Assembly (NCBI RefSeq): GCF_028736115.1
Contig: NZ_CP117877.1
Location: forward strand, 4,464,001 to 4,528,000
From: Mucilaginibacter sp. KACC 22063
GTDB lineage: Bacteria; Bacteroidota; Bacteroidia; Sphingobacteriales; Sphingobacteriaceae
Reading direction: 5' to 3'
DNA length: 64,000 nucleotides
This document shows positions 24,700 to 33,140 of the stretch, one piece after another. A model generated the notes under the pieces. That model did no database searches. It was not told where the DNA came from and saw nothing but the letters and a program-made list of their open reading frames with translations. A program made the position numbers and the translations under genes. Each line of letters starts with the position of its first letter. Positions within the stretch are counted from its first letter, which is position 1.

Positions 24700-25812
24700 C
24701 TAAAACTGATACACTTTGCCATTAAGGCATGTTAAGCTGATGTCAAAGGTATCATTAAAAATTGTTAAATCAGCATCGTACCCTGCGGCTACGCGCCCTT
24801 TGTTAAGTCCGGCCAGCCTTGCCGGATACAAGGTTGCCATGTTAATTGCCTCCGGCAAATCGATCCCGACATGGTCTACACAATTCTGTACAGCCTTTAA
24901 CATCGTAAGGCTCGAACCCGATAAAGTACCATCAGGCATTACGTAGCGGTCGCCGGTAAACTGGTGCTGGTAAGTGCCTTCCGTTGCCGCGGTTACAGCA
25001 TCTGTGATCAGAAAAAGCTTATCGACAAGTTCGCGTTTGGCCAGGCGTATCATGGCAAAGTCAACGTGAATGCCATCGGCCACAATGCTGGTATAAGGCC
25101 GCTCTTCGAAAATTGCAGGAATATATCCTGGTTCGCGGTGATGCATGGATGGCATTGCATTATACAAATGCGTTACGGCCGGTATTGGTTTATTCAGGAA
25201 ACGCTTGCCCTGCTCGTAAGTAGCGTTACTATGACCCGATGATATAACGACACCTGCGCTATGTAAATAATCGATCACTTCCTGATCTTGCAGCTCGGGT
25301 GCGATGGTTATCATTTTGATTTCGCCTTCGGCGGATTCAATCCAGCGTTTAACTTTGTCAAGCGTTGCTTTCTGAATTAAATGAGCCGGATGCGCACCGC
25401 GTTTGGCTACGTTTAAAAAAGGCCCTTCGAGGTGAAGCCCTAAAAAATTACCTTGTGCCTGCTGGCGGTAAGCTTTTGCAGCTTCAATTCCCTGCTCAAC
25501 AATCTCATCTGTATTGGTGCCTATGGTTGCAAAAAATCCGGTAGTGCCCTGGCGAATCAGATCATCTTCCAATTGTTTAAGCGCAGCTGTGGTAGGCTTA
25601 CCTGCAAACAACTGGCCACCGCTACCATAAATCTGAAGATCGAGGAAACCGGGGGATACATAGTTGCCTTTGCAATCAATTTTCCCGGCTTCAGCAGCGG
25701 TTTCACTTTCATTGACAACTGCCTTAATCTTTTCATTTTCTACAATGATAGCTTTGCCGGCAATGATCTGCCCGTTATTGATAAGCCTGATGTTGTGAAA
25801 TATGGTTTGCAT
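24700..25812 (-). CDS. nagA: N-acetylglucosamine-6-phosphate deacetylase
   Basis: 370-aa amidohydrolase that deacetylates GlcNAc-6-phosphate in amino-sugar and peptidoglycan recycling. It has HLEGPFLN, the metal-binding GHSNATYEQG and THLYNAMPSMHHREPG, and the catalytic LITDAVTAA. The frame is open upstream to 25908, but those 32 codons (including MPNLFRHP and MPKQVRHD) come from a palindromic repeat; the ATG at 25812 (MQTIFHNIRL) is preferred. It lies between the tsf terminator and pyrH. Confidence 0.92.
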   Translation of the reverse strand: MQTIFHNIRLINNGQIIAGKAIIVENEKIKAVVNESETAAEAGKIDCKGNYVSPGFLDLQIYGSGGQLFAGKPTTAALKQLEDDLIRQGTTGFFATIGTNTDEIVEQGIEAAKAYRQQAQGNFLGLHLEGPFLNVAKRGAHPAHLIQKATLDKVKRWIESAEGEIKMITIAPELQDQEVIDYLHSAGVVISSGHSNATYEQGKRFLNKPIPAVTHLYNAMPSMHHREPGYIPAIFEERPYTSIVADGIHVDFAMIRLAKRELVDKLFLITDAVTAATEGTYQHQFTGDRYVMPDGTLSGSSLTMLKAVQNCVDHVGIDLPEAINMATLYPARLAGLNKGRVAAGYDADLTIFNDTFDISLTCLNGKVYQF

Positions 25813-25833
25813 AGGCGATTGGTGATTAAATAT

Positions 25834-25911
25834 GTCATGCCGAACTTGTTTCGGCATCTCACATGCATAATTATTCAACCTTATGGGATGCCGAAACAAG
25901 TTCGGCATGAC
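25834..25911. repeat. interspersed palindromic element with perfect 25-bp arms
   Basis: Arms 25834-25858 and 25887-25911 are perfect inverted repeats of 25 bp around a 28-nt centre. Each arm is also internally palindromic (ATGCCGAA...TTCGGCAT). It sits in the nagA leader between the tsf terminator and the nagA start. Confidence 0.85.
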
Positions 25912-25940
25912 GGTCGGTACAACGGCGAAATTTACAGGGC

Positions 25941-25972
25941 AAAAAAAATCCCCTCGTTTAAACGAGGGGATT
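25941..25972 (-). terminator. intrinsic terminator of tsf
   Basis: A 26-bp perfect palindrome (25947-25972), whose arm is AATCCCCTCGTTT, is followed on the minus strand by eight T residues. It lies 8 bp after the tsf stop and closes the rplM-rpsI-rpsB-tsf block. Confidence 0.92.
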
Positions 25973-25979
25973 AAAATAA

Positions 25980-26831
25980 TTAAGCTCCTAAAACAACCCG
26001 CTTAAAGGCGGTAACTGTAAGGCCTTTCTCAACCCCGTTAAGGAACTGAGCAATATTTTTTGAAGGGTCTTTAACAAACTCCTGGTTTAACAAAGTTGAA
26101 TCTTTGTAGAATTTGTTTAGTTTACCTTGTGCAATTTTCTCAACCATTTCTTCTGGTTTACCTTCGGCACGGATTTGCTCTTTAGCAATCTCCAATTCGC
26201 GCTCGATAGTAGATGAATCAACACCGTCTTTATCAACAGCAATTGGGTTCATGGCAGCAATTTGCATCGCTACGTCTTTACCAGCTTCGTCAGCACCTGC
26301 AGCGTTTTGGCTTAAAGCAACCAATACACCTAAACGGAAGTTACCGTGGATGTAAGCGATAACTTTTTCGCCAACTAAAACTTCGTAAGAAGTAACACCG
26401 ATTTTCTCACCGATTTTACCGGTCATGTCTAAAATAGCGTCAGCAATTTTAACACGGCTGTTTTCTAAATCAATTTCTAACTGGCCAAGCTCTTCAACGT
26501 TAGCCGGAAGATTTTGAACAGCAGTGTTAGCTACTGCGTTAGCAAAAGCAATAAATTCAGCGTTTTTAGCAACGAAGTCAGTTTCGCAAGCTAAAACAAT
26601 GATTACACCTTTAGAACCATCTTCATTTGCACGTGCAATAACAACACCTTCTTTTGACTCGCGGTCCTGACGGCTTGCTGCTACTTTAGCACCTTTTTTT
26701 CTTAAAAAGTCGATCGCTGCTTCAAAGTCACCGTTAGTTTCGGTTAAAGCTTTTTTGCAATCCATCATACCTGCACCGGTTTGCTGGCGCAGTTTATTTA
26801 CATCTGCTGCAGAAATTTGTACTGTAGACAT
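25980..26831 (-). CDS. tsf: translation elongation factor Ts
   Basis: 283-aa EF-Tu nucleotide exchange factor. The N-terminal UBA-like region has VNKLRQQTGAGMMDCKKAL, and the exchange motif is CETDFVAKNAEF. Standard length for the family. It follows rpsB after a 169-bp spacer that contains a hairpin, and a strong terminator follows tsf. Confidence 0.97.
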   Translation of the reverse strand: MSTVQISAADVNKLRQQTGAGMMDCKKALTETNGDFEAAIDFLRKKGAKVAASRQDRESKEGVVIARANEDGSKGVIIVLACETDFVAKNAEFIAFANAVANTAVQNLPANVEELGQLEIDLENSRVKIADAILDMTGKIGEKIGVTSYEVLVGEKVIAYIHGNFRLGVLVALSQNAAGADEAGKDVAMQIAAMNPIAVDKDGVDSSTIERELEIAKEQIRAEGKPEEMVEKIAQGKLNKFYKDSTLLNQEFVKDPSKNIAQFLNGVEKGLTVTAFKRVVLGA

Positions 26832-26919
26832 TTTTTTATGAGTTGTGAGTTATCCGTTTAAAGTTGCGAGTTAGCAATCTTATATAACTTATAACCCGGT
26901 TTTATTTTAAGTTTTTATG

Positions 26920-26957
26920 AAAAATGATGAACTGTAATTTTCATACAATTCATCATT
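26920..26957 (-). terminator. terminator-like or attenuator hairpin between rpsB and tsf
   Basis: On the minus strand, stem AATGATGAATTGTA with TACAGTTCATCATT (26944-26957 with 26923-26936; one mismatch) is followed by five T residues. It is AT-rich and so may be only a partial terminator that adjusts tsf relative to rpsB. Confidence 0.6.
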
Positions 26958-27000
26958 CTTAAAAGGTTCCTTTATAAGCCTTTAGGCTGTAGGGGAAATA

Positions 27001-27831
27001 TTACTCTTCAGAAGCAGCTTCTTCAGTAGTTTCAGCTTCAGCAGATACGCGTTTAGCGCCACGGCCGCCTGATGTAGTTTCAGGAGCATCAGCTTTGGTT
27101 TTTGCTGCTACTGCTTCTTTTTCTGCTTCGTCTTCTTTCTCGCGTTTACGCTCGTCTAAACCTTCTTGTATAGCCTGGATGATAAGACCTGTAATCAAAG
27201 AGATTGATTTGGTAGCGTCATCATTAGCCGGGATAGGGAAGTCGATGTTTGAAGGATCAGAGTTAGTATCCACCATTGCAAAGGTTGGGATATTTAACTT
27301 TAAAGCTTCAGAAACTGCGATATGCTCTTTCTTAACGTCAATCAGGAATAAAGCTGCAGGTAAACGGTTAAGATCAGAGATACCACCTAAAAGGCTCTCT
27401 AATTTAATACGCTCACGCTGAATCATTAAACGCTCTTTCTTAGAAAGGTTGCTGTAAGTACCGTCTTTAGTCAGTTTATCGATGTTTGACATCTTTTTGA
27501 TTGACTTGCGTACAGTAGCAAAGTTAGTTAACATACCACCTAACCAACGCTCGGTTACGAAAGGCATGTTTACTGATTTTGCGTAATCGGCAACGATATC
27601 TTTCGCTTGCTTTTTAGTAGCTACGAATAATACCTTACGGCCTGATTTTACAATTTGTTTAATAGCTGAAGCAGCTTCTTCAACCTTAGTTAAGGTTTTA
27701 TTTAAATCGATAATGTGGATACCGTTGCGCTCCATGAAAATGTACTGAGCCATTTTCGGATCCCATTTGCGGGTAAGGTGACCAAAGTGTACACCTGCGT
27801 CCAGTAAGTCCTGGTATGTTGTTCTTGCCAT
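27001..27831 (-). CDS. rpsB: 30S ribosomal protein S2
   Basis: 276-aa small-subunit protein. It has YQDLLDAGVHFGHLTRKWDPKM-type N-terminal sequence and the conserved ERWLGGMLTNFATV. The last 40 or so residues are an Ala/Glu-rich tail (for example EAETTEEAASEE) beyond the core. An AAGGAGG Shine-Dalgarno sequence precedes the ATG (plus-strand CCTCCTT), uncommon among Bacteroidota ribosomal genes. Confidence 0.97.
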   Translation of the reverse strand: MARTTYQDLLDAGVHFGHLTRKWDPKMAQYIFMERNGIHIIDLNKTLTKVEEAASAIKQIVKSGRKVLFVATKKQAKDIVADYAKSVNMPFVTERWLGGMLTNFATVRKSIKKMSNIDKLTKDGTYSNLSKKERLMIQRERIKLESLLGGISDLNRLPAALFLIDVKKEHIAVSEALKLNIPTFAMVDTNSDPSNIDFPIPANDDATKSISLITGLIIQAIQEGLDERKREKEDEAEKEAVAAKTKADAPETTSGGRGAKRVSAEAETTEEAASEE

Positions 27832-27849
27832 TGTTTGTCCTCCTTGTGA

Positions 27850-28236
27850 TTAACGTTTACTGAATTGGAATCTTCTGCGTGCTTTTCTGCGGCCTGGTTT
27901 CTTACGCTCAACCATACGGTCATCGCGGGTCATTAAGCCTTTAGCACGTAATGCAGGTTTCTTTTCAGCATCAAGTTCAACAATAGCTTTAGCAATAGCT
28001 AAACGAACGGCTTCTGCCTGTCCTTTAACACCACCACCGGTTACGTTTGCTTTAACATCAAACTTACCTTCGGCGCCTGCAACCAATAATGACTGTGTTG
28101 CAACGTATTGTAATGGTAAAGTAGGGAAGTATTCTTTGTAATCTTTACCGTTAACGGTAAGGGTGCCGTTACCATCCTGCAAATAAATGCGGGCAACAGC
28201 GGTTTTTCTTCTGCCTGAAGTGTTAGTTGTTGGCAT
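27850..28236 (-). CDS. rpsI: 30S ribosomal protein S9
   Basis: 128-aa small-subunit protein. It opens with TSGRRKTAVARIYLQDGNG and ends with the basic GRRKARRRFQFSKR tail that reaches the decoding site. An AAAGGAGAA sequence lies upstream. It is adjacent to rplM, the usual L13-S9 pair. Confidence 0.97.
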   Translation of the reverse strand: MPTTNTSGRRKTAVARIYLQDGNGTLTVNGKDYKEYFPTLPLQYVATQSLLVAGAEGKFDVKANVTGGGVKGQAEAVRLAIAKAIVELDAEKKPALRAKGLMTRDDRMVERKKPGRRKARRRFQFSKR

Positions 28237-28261
28237 TTCTTTTCTCCTTTAAAATTAAAAG

Positions 28262-28699
28262 TTAAATGGTTTTAGGGTTTTGCGCAGCGTGTGGATGCTC
28301 AGCACCTGCATAAACATGCAGATTGCCAAATAACGCTCTGCCCAAACGATTTTTAGGTAACATTCCGCGAACTGCTTTTTCAATCACACGCTCAGGGAAC
28401 TTTGCCATTAACTCCTTAGGAGAAATGAAACGCTGACCACCAGGGTAACCAGTGTATGAAACATATTGCTTGGTAGCAAATTTGTCTCCGGTCAGTTTTA
28501 CCTTGTCTGCATTAATAACAATTACGTTATCACCGCAGTCTACGTTTGGGGTAAAGCCAGGCTTGTGTTTTCCTCTGATGATCGCTGCGATCTTAGAAGA
28601 CAAGCGCCCCAAAATCTCGCCTTGTGCGTCAACAACTACCCATTCCTTGTTAACGGTCTTTTTGTTGGCTGAGACAGTTTTGTAACTTAACGTATTCAC
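28262..28699 (-). CDS. rplM: 50S ribosomal protein L13
   Basis: 145-aa large-subunit protein. It has KEWVVVDAQGEILGRLSSKI and the motif HKPGFTPNVDCGDNVIVINA. The start is GTG (NTLSYKTVSANKK follows): no ATG precedes it in frame. A good TTG-N19-TAnnTTTG promoter lies about 55 bp upstream, making this the first gene of the L13-S9-S2-EF-Ts operon. Confidence 0.95.
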   Translation of the reverse strand: MNTLSYKTVSANKKTVNKEWVVVDAQGEILGRLSSKIAAIIRGKHKPGFTPNVDCGDNVIVINADKVKLTGDKFATKQYVSYTGYPGGQRFISPKELMAKFPERVIEKAVRGMLPKNRLGRALFGNLHVYAGAEHPHAAQNPKTI

Positions 28700-28734
28700 T
28701 TGCTTTAAATTAAATAATTAAACGTTTTAATATC

Positions 28735-28748
28735 CCCGCATTTTTCGG
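28735..28748 (-). promoter_or_regulatory. short leader hairpin upstream of rplM
   Basis: CCCG / CGGG arms around a loop in the rplM leader, between the -7 element and the GTG. It could be a regulatory leader structure of the ribosomal operon, but no known leader family was recognised. Confidence 0.35.
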
Positions 28749-28753
28749 GACTG

Positions 28754-28783
28754 CAAAGATACGAGTATTACTTTAATTTACAA
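28754..28783 (-). promoter_or_regulatory. promoter of the rplM-rpsI-rpsB-tsf operon
   Basis: On the minus strand, TTG (28781-28783), a 19-bp spacer and TATCTTTG (28754-28761) fit the Bacteroidota -33/-7 consensus. It is the best two-box promoter seen in the window. Confidence 0.75.
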
Positions 28784-28863
28784 GCGGTTGGAAAGGAAAA
28801 TATTGAATGAACCTATAGCTGATATTTAGAATTAAGCATCTCTTTAAAAATAATCTTTAATTC

Positions 28864-28962
28864 ACCCCTTATTATCTGCACAATATTACGCACTGCCAGT
28901 TGTGTTCCCCTTTAAAGGGGAAGGCAGAGCCATTGCTGGTATCGATAACATTAATAAGGGGT
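28864..28962. repeat. nested inverted repeat
   Basis: Outer arms ACCCCTTATTA (28864-28874) and TAATAAGGGGT (28952-28962) flank an inner palindrome CCCCTTTAAAGGGG (28907-28920). It lies between the divergent rplM promoter and helicase genes and looks like an interspersed element. The surrounding 28800-29050 has no coding sequence. Confidence 0.65.
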
Positions 28963-29054
28963 CAGCCTGTATTATTGAATGCTAATTACATCAATTGATT
29001 CTTGTAGTTTAGAATCCATAACATCACCCGCCAATTATTAAACTGCCATTTTCG

Positions 29055-29062
29055 TACCTTTA
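29055..29062 (+). promoter_or_regulatory. candidate -7 element of the helicase-nuclease gene
   Basis: TACCTTTA, one mismatch from TAnnTTTG, seven bases before the ATG at 29070. Confidence 0.4.
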
Positions 29063-29069
29063 CCTAACA

Positions 29070-32000
29070 ATGAAGCAGAACCTTGCAGAGAAATACAGCG
29101 CTAAGTTTCAGGAGATTTTGGCGGGATTAAACGCTGAACAATTAGCGGCTGTAAATAAAATAGATGGCCCGGTGATGGTGGTTGCTGGTCCAGGTACGGG
29201 CAAAACGCAGATTTTGGCAGCCCGTATCGGTAAGATATTACTGGACACTGACGCCCGCCCCGACGAGATACTTTGTTTAACCTATACCGATGCCGGCGCT
29301 GTTGCCATGCGCAAGCGTCTGTTCGATTTTATTGGCCCCGATGCTTATCGCATTGGCATATATACTTTCCATGCTTTTTGTAATGAAGTAATACAGGAAA
29401 ACCTGGATTACTTTGGCAAGCTTACCCTCGAGCCACTTACCGACCTGGAGTCGGCCATGTTGTTCCGGGAGTTGATTGATGATTTTGCTAACGACCATCC
29501 ACTGAAGCGTTTTACCGGCGATGTATATTATGATGCCTCGCGATTGAAAAGCCTGTTCTCTACCATGAAAAAGGAGAACTGGGATACCGCCATGATTGAA
29601 GCGGCCGTGGCCGAATACCTGGCCGACCTGCCCAACCGCGAAGAGTTTATCTATAAAAAAGCAAATCCCTCACGCGGCATACAAAAAGGGGACCTTAAAA
29701 AGGCAGATATCGATAAAGTAACCGATACCATGCGTAAGTTACAGGCTGCTGTTGCCGAGTATGCTAACTACGAAGCCAAAATGAAACGCGACAGTAAGTA
29801 TGATTATGACGACATGATCATGTGGGTGCTGAAAGCTTTTCGTGAGAATGAAGACCTGCTGCGCCGCTACCAGGAACGTTTTCAATACATCCTTGTGGAT
29901 GAGTTTCAGGACACCAGCGGTTCGCAAAATGAATTGCTGAAATTTTTGCTTAATTACTGGGATACGCCAAACGTATTTGTGGTGGGCGACGACGACCAGT
30001 CGGTTTATCGTTTCCAGGGTGCCAACATGAAAAACATCCTTGATTTTGCGAATGATTATTCACAAGCCTTATATACGGTTGTACTTCGTAATAATTATCG
30101 CTCAAACCAGGCGATTCTCGATATTTCAAAAATACTTATCGACAATAACCAGGAGCGTTTAACCAAACAATTGCGGTTGGATAAAAACCTGGTTGCTTCG
30201 CATCCGCGCTTTGATAAAATTGCAGGCGAACCGGTAATAAGGGAATATGACACGCCCGACCATGAGCTGGTAGATGTAGGTAACCAGATTGAGCAACTCA
30301 TACAGCAAGGGGTTGAACCATCTGAAATTGCGGTGATCTACCGTAACCATAACCAGGCAGAAGAGCTGATCCACTACCTGGACATGCAGAAGATTGCCGT
30401 TAACACCAAGCGAAAGATTGATATCCTTGCTTTGCCTTTTGGCGAAAAGATCATCAGCATAATGCGCTACCTGGCAATGGAGTTTGATTCGCCTTACAGT
30501 GGCGATGAGCTGCTATTCGAGATCATGCACTATGATTTTTTCGAGATCAAACCGGTAGATATTGCGCGAGCAAGTATTGCGGTCTCAAAAGCAAATTACA
30601 GCCAGAGCGAAGATTCGCAAAAAACATCCTTACGCCAGCACATCGCCGATATGAGTTTGCCAAAGCAACCCGGCTTATTTGATGCGGTGCACAATGCCGA
30701 AATGAAACAACTGGTAAGTGATATTGAATACCTGTTAAAAGCTTCGGCAAGTTTAAGTTTGCAGCAGTTCTTTCAGCAGGTAATTACACGGTTAGGCATC
30801 CTCTCTTACATTATGAAACAGGCCGATAAAGGCTGGCACATGGAGGTGCTTACCAACCTGTTCAATTTTATAAAAGACGAGCACCGTAAAAATCCCGGAT
30901 CAAAGCTGGCAGATATCATTGTTACCATTGACCTGATGAAACGTAACGGTATCCGTTTAGAATTAAACCAGGTGATATATTCTGAGAGTGGTATTAACTT
31001 TCTTACTGCACACGGCTCAAAGGGATTAGAGTATGAGCATGTATTCCTGATTGGTTGTAATAAGAAAGTATGGGATACCAAGGGGCGCAATATGGGTTTT
31101 GCTTATCCAGATACGCTTATACAGGCTGCTACTGATGACATAGCACAACGCGAAGAATCGCGCAGGTTGTTTTACGTGGCCATTACCCGGGCAAAGCAGC
31201 ACTTGTATATTTCATACCCAGCTAAAGACCGCAAGGAAAAAGACCTGGAAGCATCGCAATTTGTGGGTGAGATTTTAGCAGAAACCCACCTGAAGGTTGA
31301 ACGCCCGCATGTAAATGCCGATTCTTTACTCAAGTATTTTGCTACGCAGTTTAATGAGGACGATAAGCCGGTGCTGGAACTGATCGACAGTAATTATATT
31401 AACATTCTGCTGCAAAACTACACGCTATCAGTTTCTCATCTTAACAGTTACTTAGATTGCCCGTTGAAATTCTATTTCCAGAACCTGATACGCGTTCCGG
31501 CAGGATTAAGCGCCTCGGCAGCGTTTGGTTCAGCAGTGCACTATGCGCTTAACCGGGTATTCCGTAACCTGCGCGACAACAATAACCAGTTTCCGCCGGT
31601 CGATGATTTCATTAAGGAGTTTCGCTGGTTTATGTACCGCAACGTAGATCTATTCGCCAGCGACGAGTTTAAACGCCGCCTGGCTTACGGTGAAAAGATA
31701 TTACCAGCTTATTATCAGCTGCATGTACCTGTATGGAACAAGGTAGCTGTTACCGAACGTACTGTTCGCGGCATTACTATTGCCGGGGTGCCAATTAAGG
31801 GTAATATTGATAAAATTGAGTTTAACGGCAGCCAGGCTACGGTTGTAGATTATAAAACCGGCAACTTAAAATATGCCCGCGAAAAACTGCTTCGCCCTAA
31901 CGGCCCCGAAGACCTTGGCGGCGACTACTGGCGACAGGCTGTGTTCTACAAATTATTGGTGGATAACGACCGTACGAACGACTGGTATGTAACCAATGCC

Positions 32001-32231
32001 ATCTTCGACTTTATTGAACCAATCAACGATAACCAGGAGTATTATCAGGAAAAGATCGTGATATCACCGACAGACATGGAGACTGTCACCAAGCAAATTG
32101 TGCAGACTTACGAAAAGATCATGAAGCATGAGTTTAACACAGGTTGCGGCAAGGCAGATTGCGACTGGTGCCGCTTTGTACGCACTAATTTTAAGCAGCC
32201 TGGTAAGATATTGGAGGTTTCGGAAGAATAG
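29070..32231 (+). CDS. UvrD/Rep-type ATP-dependent helicase fused to a RecB-like nuclease
   Basis: 1053-aa superfamily 1A helicase. Walker A is VVAGPGTGKTQILA (GPGTGKT at 40-46), with motif II ILVDEFQDTSGSQ, motif III GDDDQSVYRFQGA, NNYRSN, LTAHGSKGLEYEHVFLIG, and the late FYVAITRAKQHLYIS. The C-terminal third is a PD-(D/E)XK nuclease with GSAVHYALN and VVDYKTG. C797, C1026, C1031 and C1034 could bind a 4Fe-4S cluster as in AddB-like nucleases. Probable role: DNA break processing or repair. No partner AddB is adjacent. Confidence 0.9.
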   Translation: MKQNLAEKYSAKFQEILAGLNAEQLAAVNKIDGPVMVVAGPGTGKTQILAARIGKILLDTDARPDEILCLTYTDAGAVAMRKRLFDFIGPDAYRIGIYTFHAFCNEVIQENLDYFGKLTLEPLTDLESAMLFRELIDDFANDHPLKRFTGDVYYDASRLKSLFSTMKKENWDTAMIEAAVAEYLADLPNREEFIYKKANPSRGIQKGDLKKADIDKVTDTMRKLQAAVAEYANYEAKMKRDSKYDYDDMIMWVLKAFRENEDLLRRYQERFQYILVDEFQDTSGSQNELLKFLLNYWDTPNVFVVGDDDQSVYRFQGANMKNILDFANDYSQALYTVVLRNNYRSNQAILDISKILIDNNQERLTKQLRLDKNLVASHPRFDKIAGEPVIREYDTPDHELVDVGNQIEQLIQQGVEPSEIAVIYRNHNQAEELIHYLDMQKIAVNTKRKIDILALPFGEKIISIMRYLAMEFDSPYSGDELLFEIMHYDFFEIKPVDIARASIAVSKANYSQSEDSQKTSLRQHIADMSLPKQPGLFDAVHNAEMKQLVSDIEYLLKASASLSLQQFFQQVITRLGILSYIMKQADKGWHMEVLTNLFNFIKDEHRKNPGSKLADIIVTIDLMKRNGIRLELNQVIYSESGINFLTAHGSKGLEYEHVFLIGCNKKVWDTKGRNMGFAYPDTLIQAATDDIAQREESRRLFYVAITRAKQHLYISYPAKDRKEKDLEASQFVGEILAETHLKVERPHVNADSLLKYFATQFNEDDKPVLELIDSNYINILLQNYTLSVSHLNSYLDCPLKFYFQNLIRVPAGLSASAAFGSAVHYALNRVFRNLRDNNNQFPPVDDFIKEFRWFMYRNVDLFASDEFKRRLAYGEKILPAYYQLHVPVWNKVAVTERTVRGITIAGVPIKGNIDKIEFNGSQATVVDYKTGNLKYAREKLLRPNGPEDLGGDYWRQAVFYKLLVDNDRTNDWYVTNAIFDFIEPINDNQEYYQEKIVISPTDMETVTKQIVQTYEKIMKHEFNTGCGKADCDWCRFVRTNFKQPGKILEVSEE

Positions 32232-32283
32232 ATTTAATTGTCTTCAAAAATATTTAAGCCATTGCTTAACGAAAGCCTATGGA

Positions 32284-32404
32284 TGTACTTCTTTTTTGAC
32301 CGCTAAAAAAAGTACCAAGAAAAAAATCTCGTCGCTGGCACCGCAGCTTATTAATGGTTTTGCTTTAGTACTGTTAATAGCTACCAGCTGCGCTGAGGCG
32401 ACAT
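32284..32404 (+). repeat. interspersed repeat, copy 1
   Basis: About 120 bp of non-coding sequence. It contains CTCGTCGCTGGCACCGCAG, GGTTTTGCTTTAG and CGCTGAGGCGACAT, all also present in reverse complement at 34587-34703. One end carries a T-rich/A-rich inverted repeat. An open frame across it is not supported by protein-like sequence. Confidence 0.8.
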
Positions 32405-32468
32405 CAAAAAAGCGTATGTCATTTCAGTGCTTGATAGCTTTTAACCAACATAATAAAATATCTTATTT

Positions 32469-32487
32469 CCCTCTCGCTTGGAGAGGG
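32469..32487. repeat. small palindromic element CCCTCTC / GAGAGGG
   Basis: Arms 32469-32475 and 32481-32487 flank GCTTG, followed by TTAGGGTGAGG. It resembles a common Bacteroidota interspersed repeat and could act as a weak hairpin 3' of the DUF1801 gene. Confidence 0.4.
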
Positions 32488-32507
32488 TTAGGGTGAGGCA
32501 TCCCCTA

Positions 32508-32951
32508 CTACCTTTTTACCACCCTTTCATAAACTTCAATCCAATCGTCGGGCGTCATGCGTTGGGCTAATTCCGCTATTAAGGAATAGGGTATATCTTC
32601 CGGCTTTTTAAAGCGGATACAGCTTTTGCCCATATCCAGCTTAGTACTGCTATGCTTTGGGTATTCACTGGTAAACCAATTGAGCATATCATTGCATGAG
32701 TATACGCCCATATGGTATAACGCAATATAATTTTGCTGCGATGCCAGGCTGATAAAGCCTAAAGGCAATTCAGGGTCGCAGTGGTAACCCGCCGGGTATA
32801 AAGAATGCGGCACCACGTATGAGGGCATTCCGTAATTAATTACTTCAGTAAAGCCTTTGGGCAAGTTTTCCAGCAAAGTGGTGCGCAGGCGGGTCATAGG
32901 TTGTTTGCGCTCAACAGGAAGCTGGTCAAAATATTCCTGCAGTGTCATCAT
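32508..32951 (-). CDS. DUF1801 (YdhG-like) domain protein
   Basis: 147-aa cytoplasmic protein starting with MTLQEYFDQLPVERKQPM. The INYGMPSYVV motif and the ISLASQQNYIALYHMGVYS strand are typical of DUF1801. Its function is unknown. It lies between repeat copies and is convergent with the helicase gene; no operon partner. Confidence 0.85.
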   Translation of the reverse strand: MMTLQEYFDQLPVERKQPMTRLRTTLLENLPKGFTEVINYGMPSYVVPHSLYPAGYHCDPELPLGFISLASQQNYIALYHMGVYSCNDMLNWFTSEYPKHSSTKLDMGKSCIRFKKPEDIPYSLIAELAQRMTPDDWIEVYERVVKR

Positions 32952-33140
32952 GATCGTTAGGATTTATTGGTTAGCTTAATATAAAGTTAACGAATATTTA
33001 AAGCGCTTTAGTTTAAACTTGATAACTTTTCTACATCCTACCGCTCAGCTCGTTCAAATCTGCTGAAGTAAAATTTCTGTGTCACCTATTGATGTTATAG
33101 GCAGATAGGTTAAATTGCAATACAAACTATTGCTAACGTT

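Noticed and set aside
25812..25908. N-terminal extension of nagA
   Set aside because: The 32 codons come from a palindromic repeat; the family start is at 25812.
32128..32496. Open frame through the 32.3-kb repeat
   Set aside because: It overlaps the helicase end in another frame, continues through a non-coding repeat and has no protein-like conservation.
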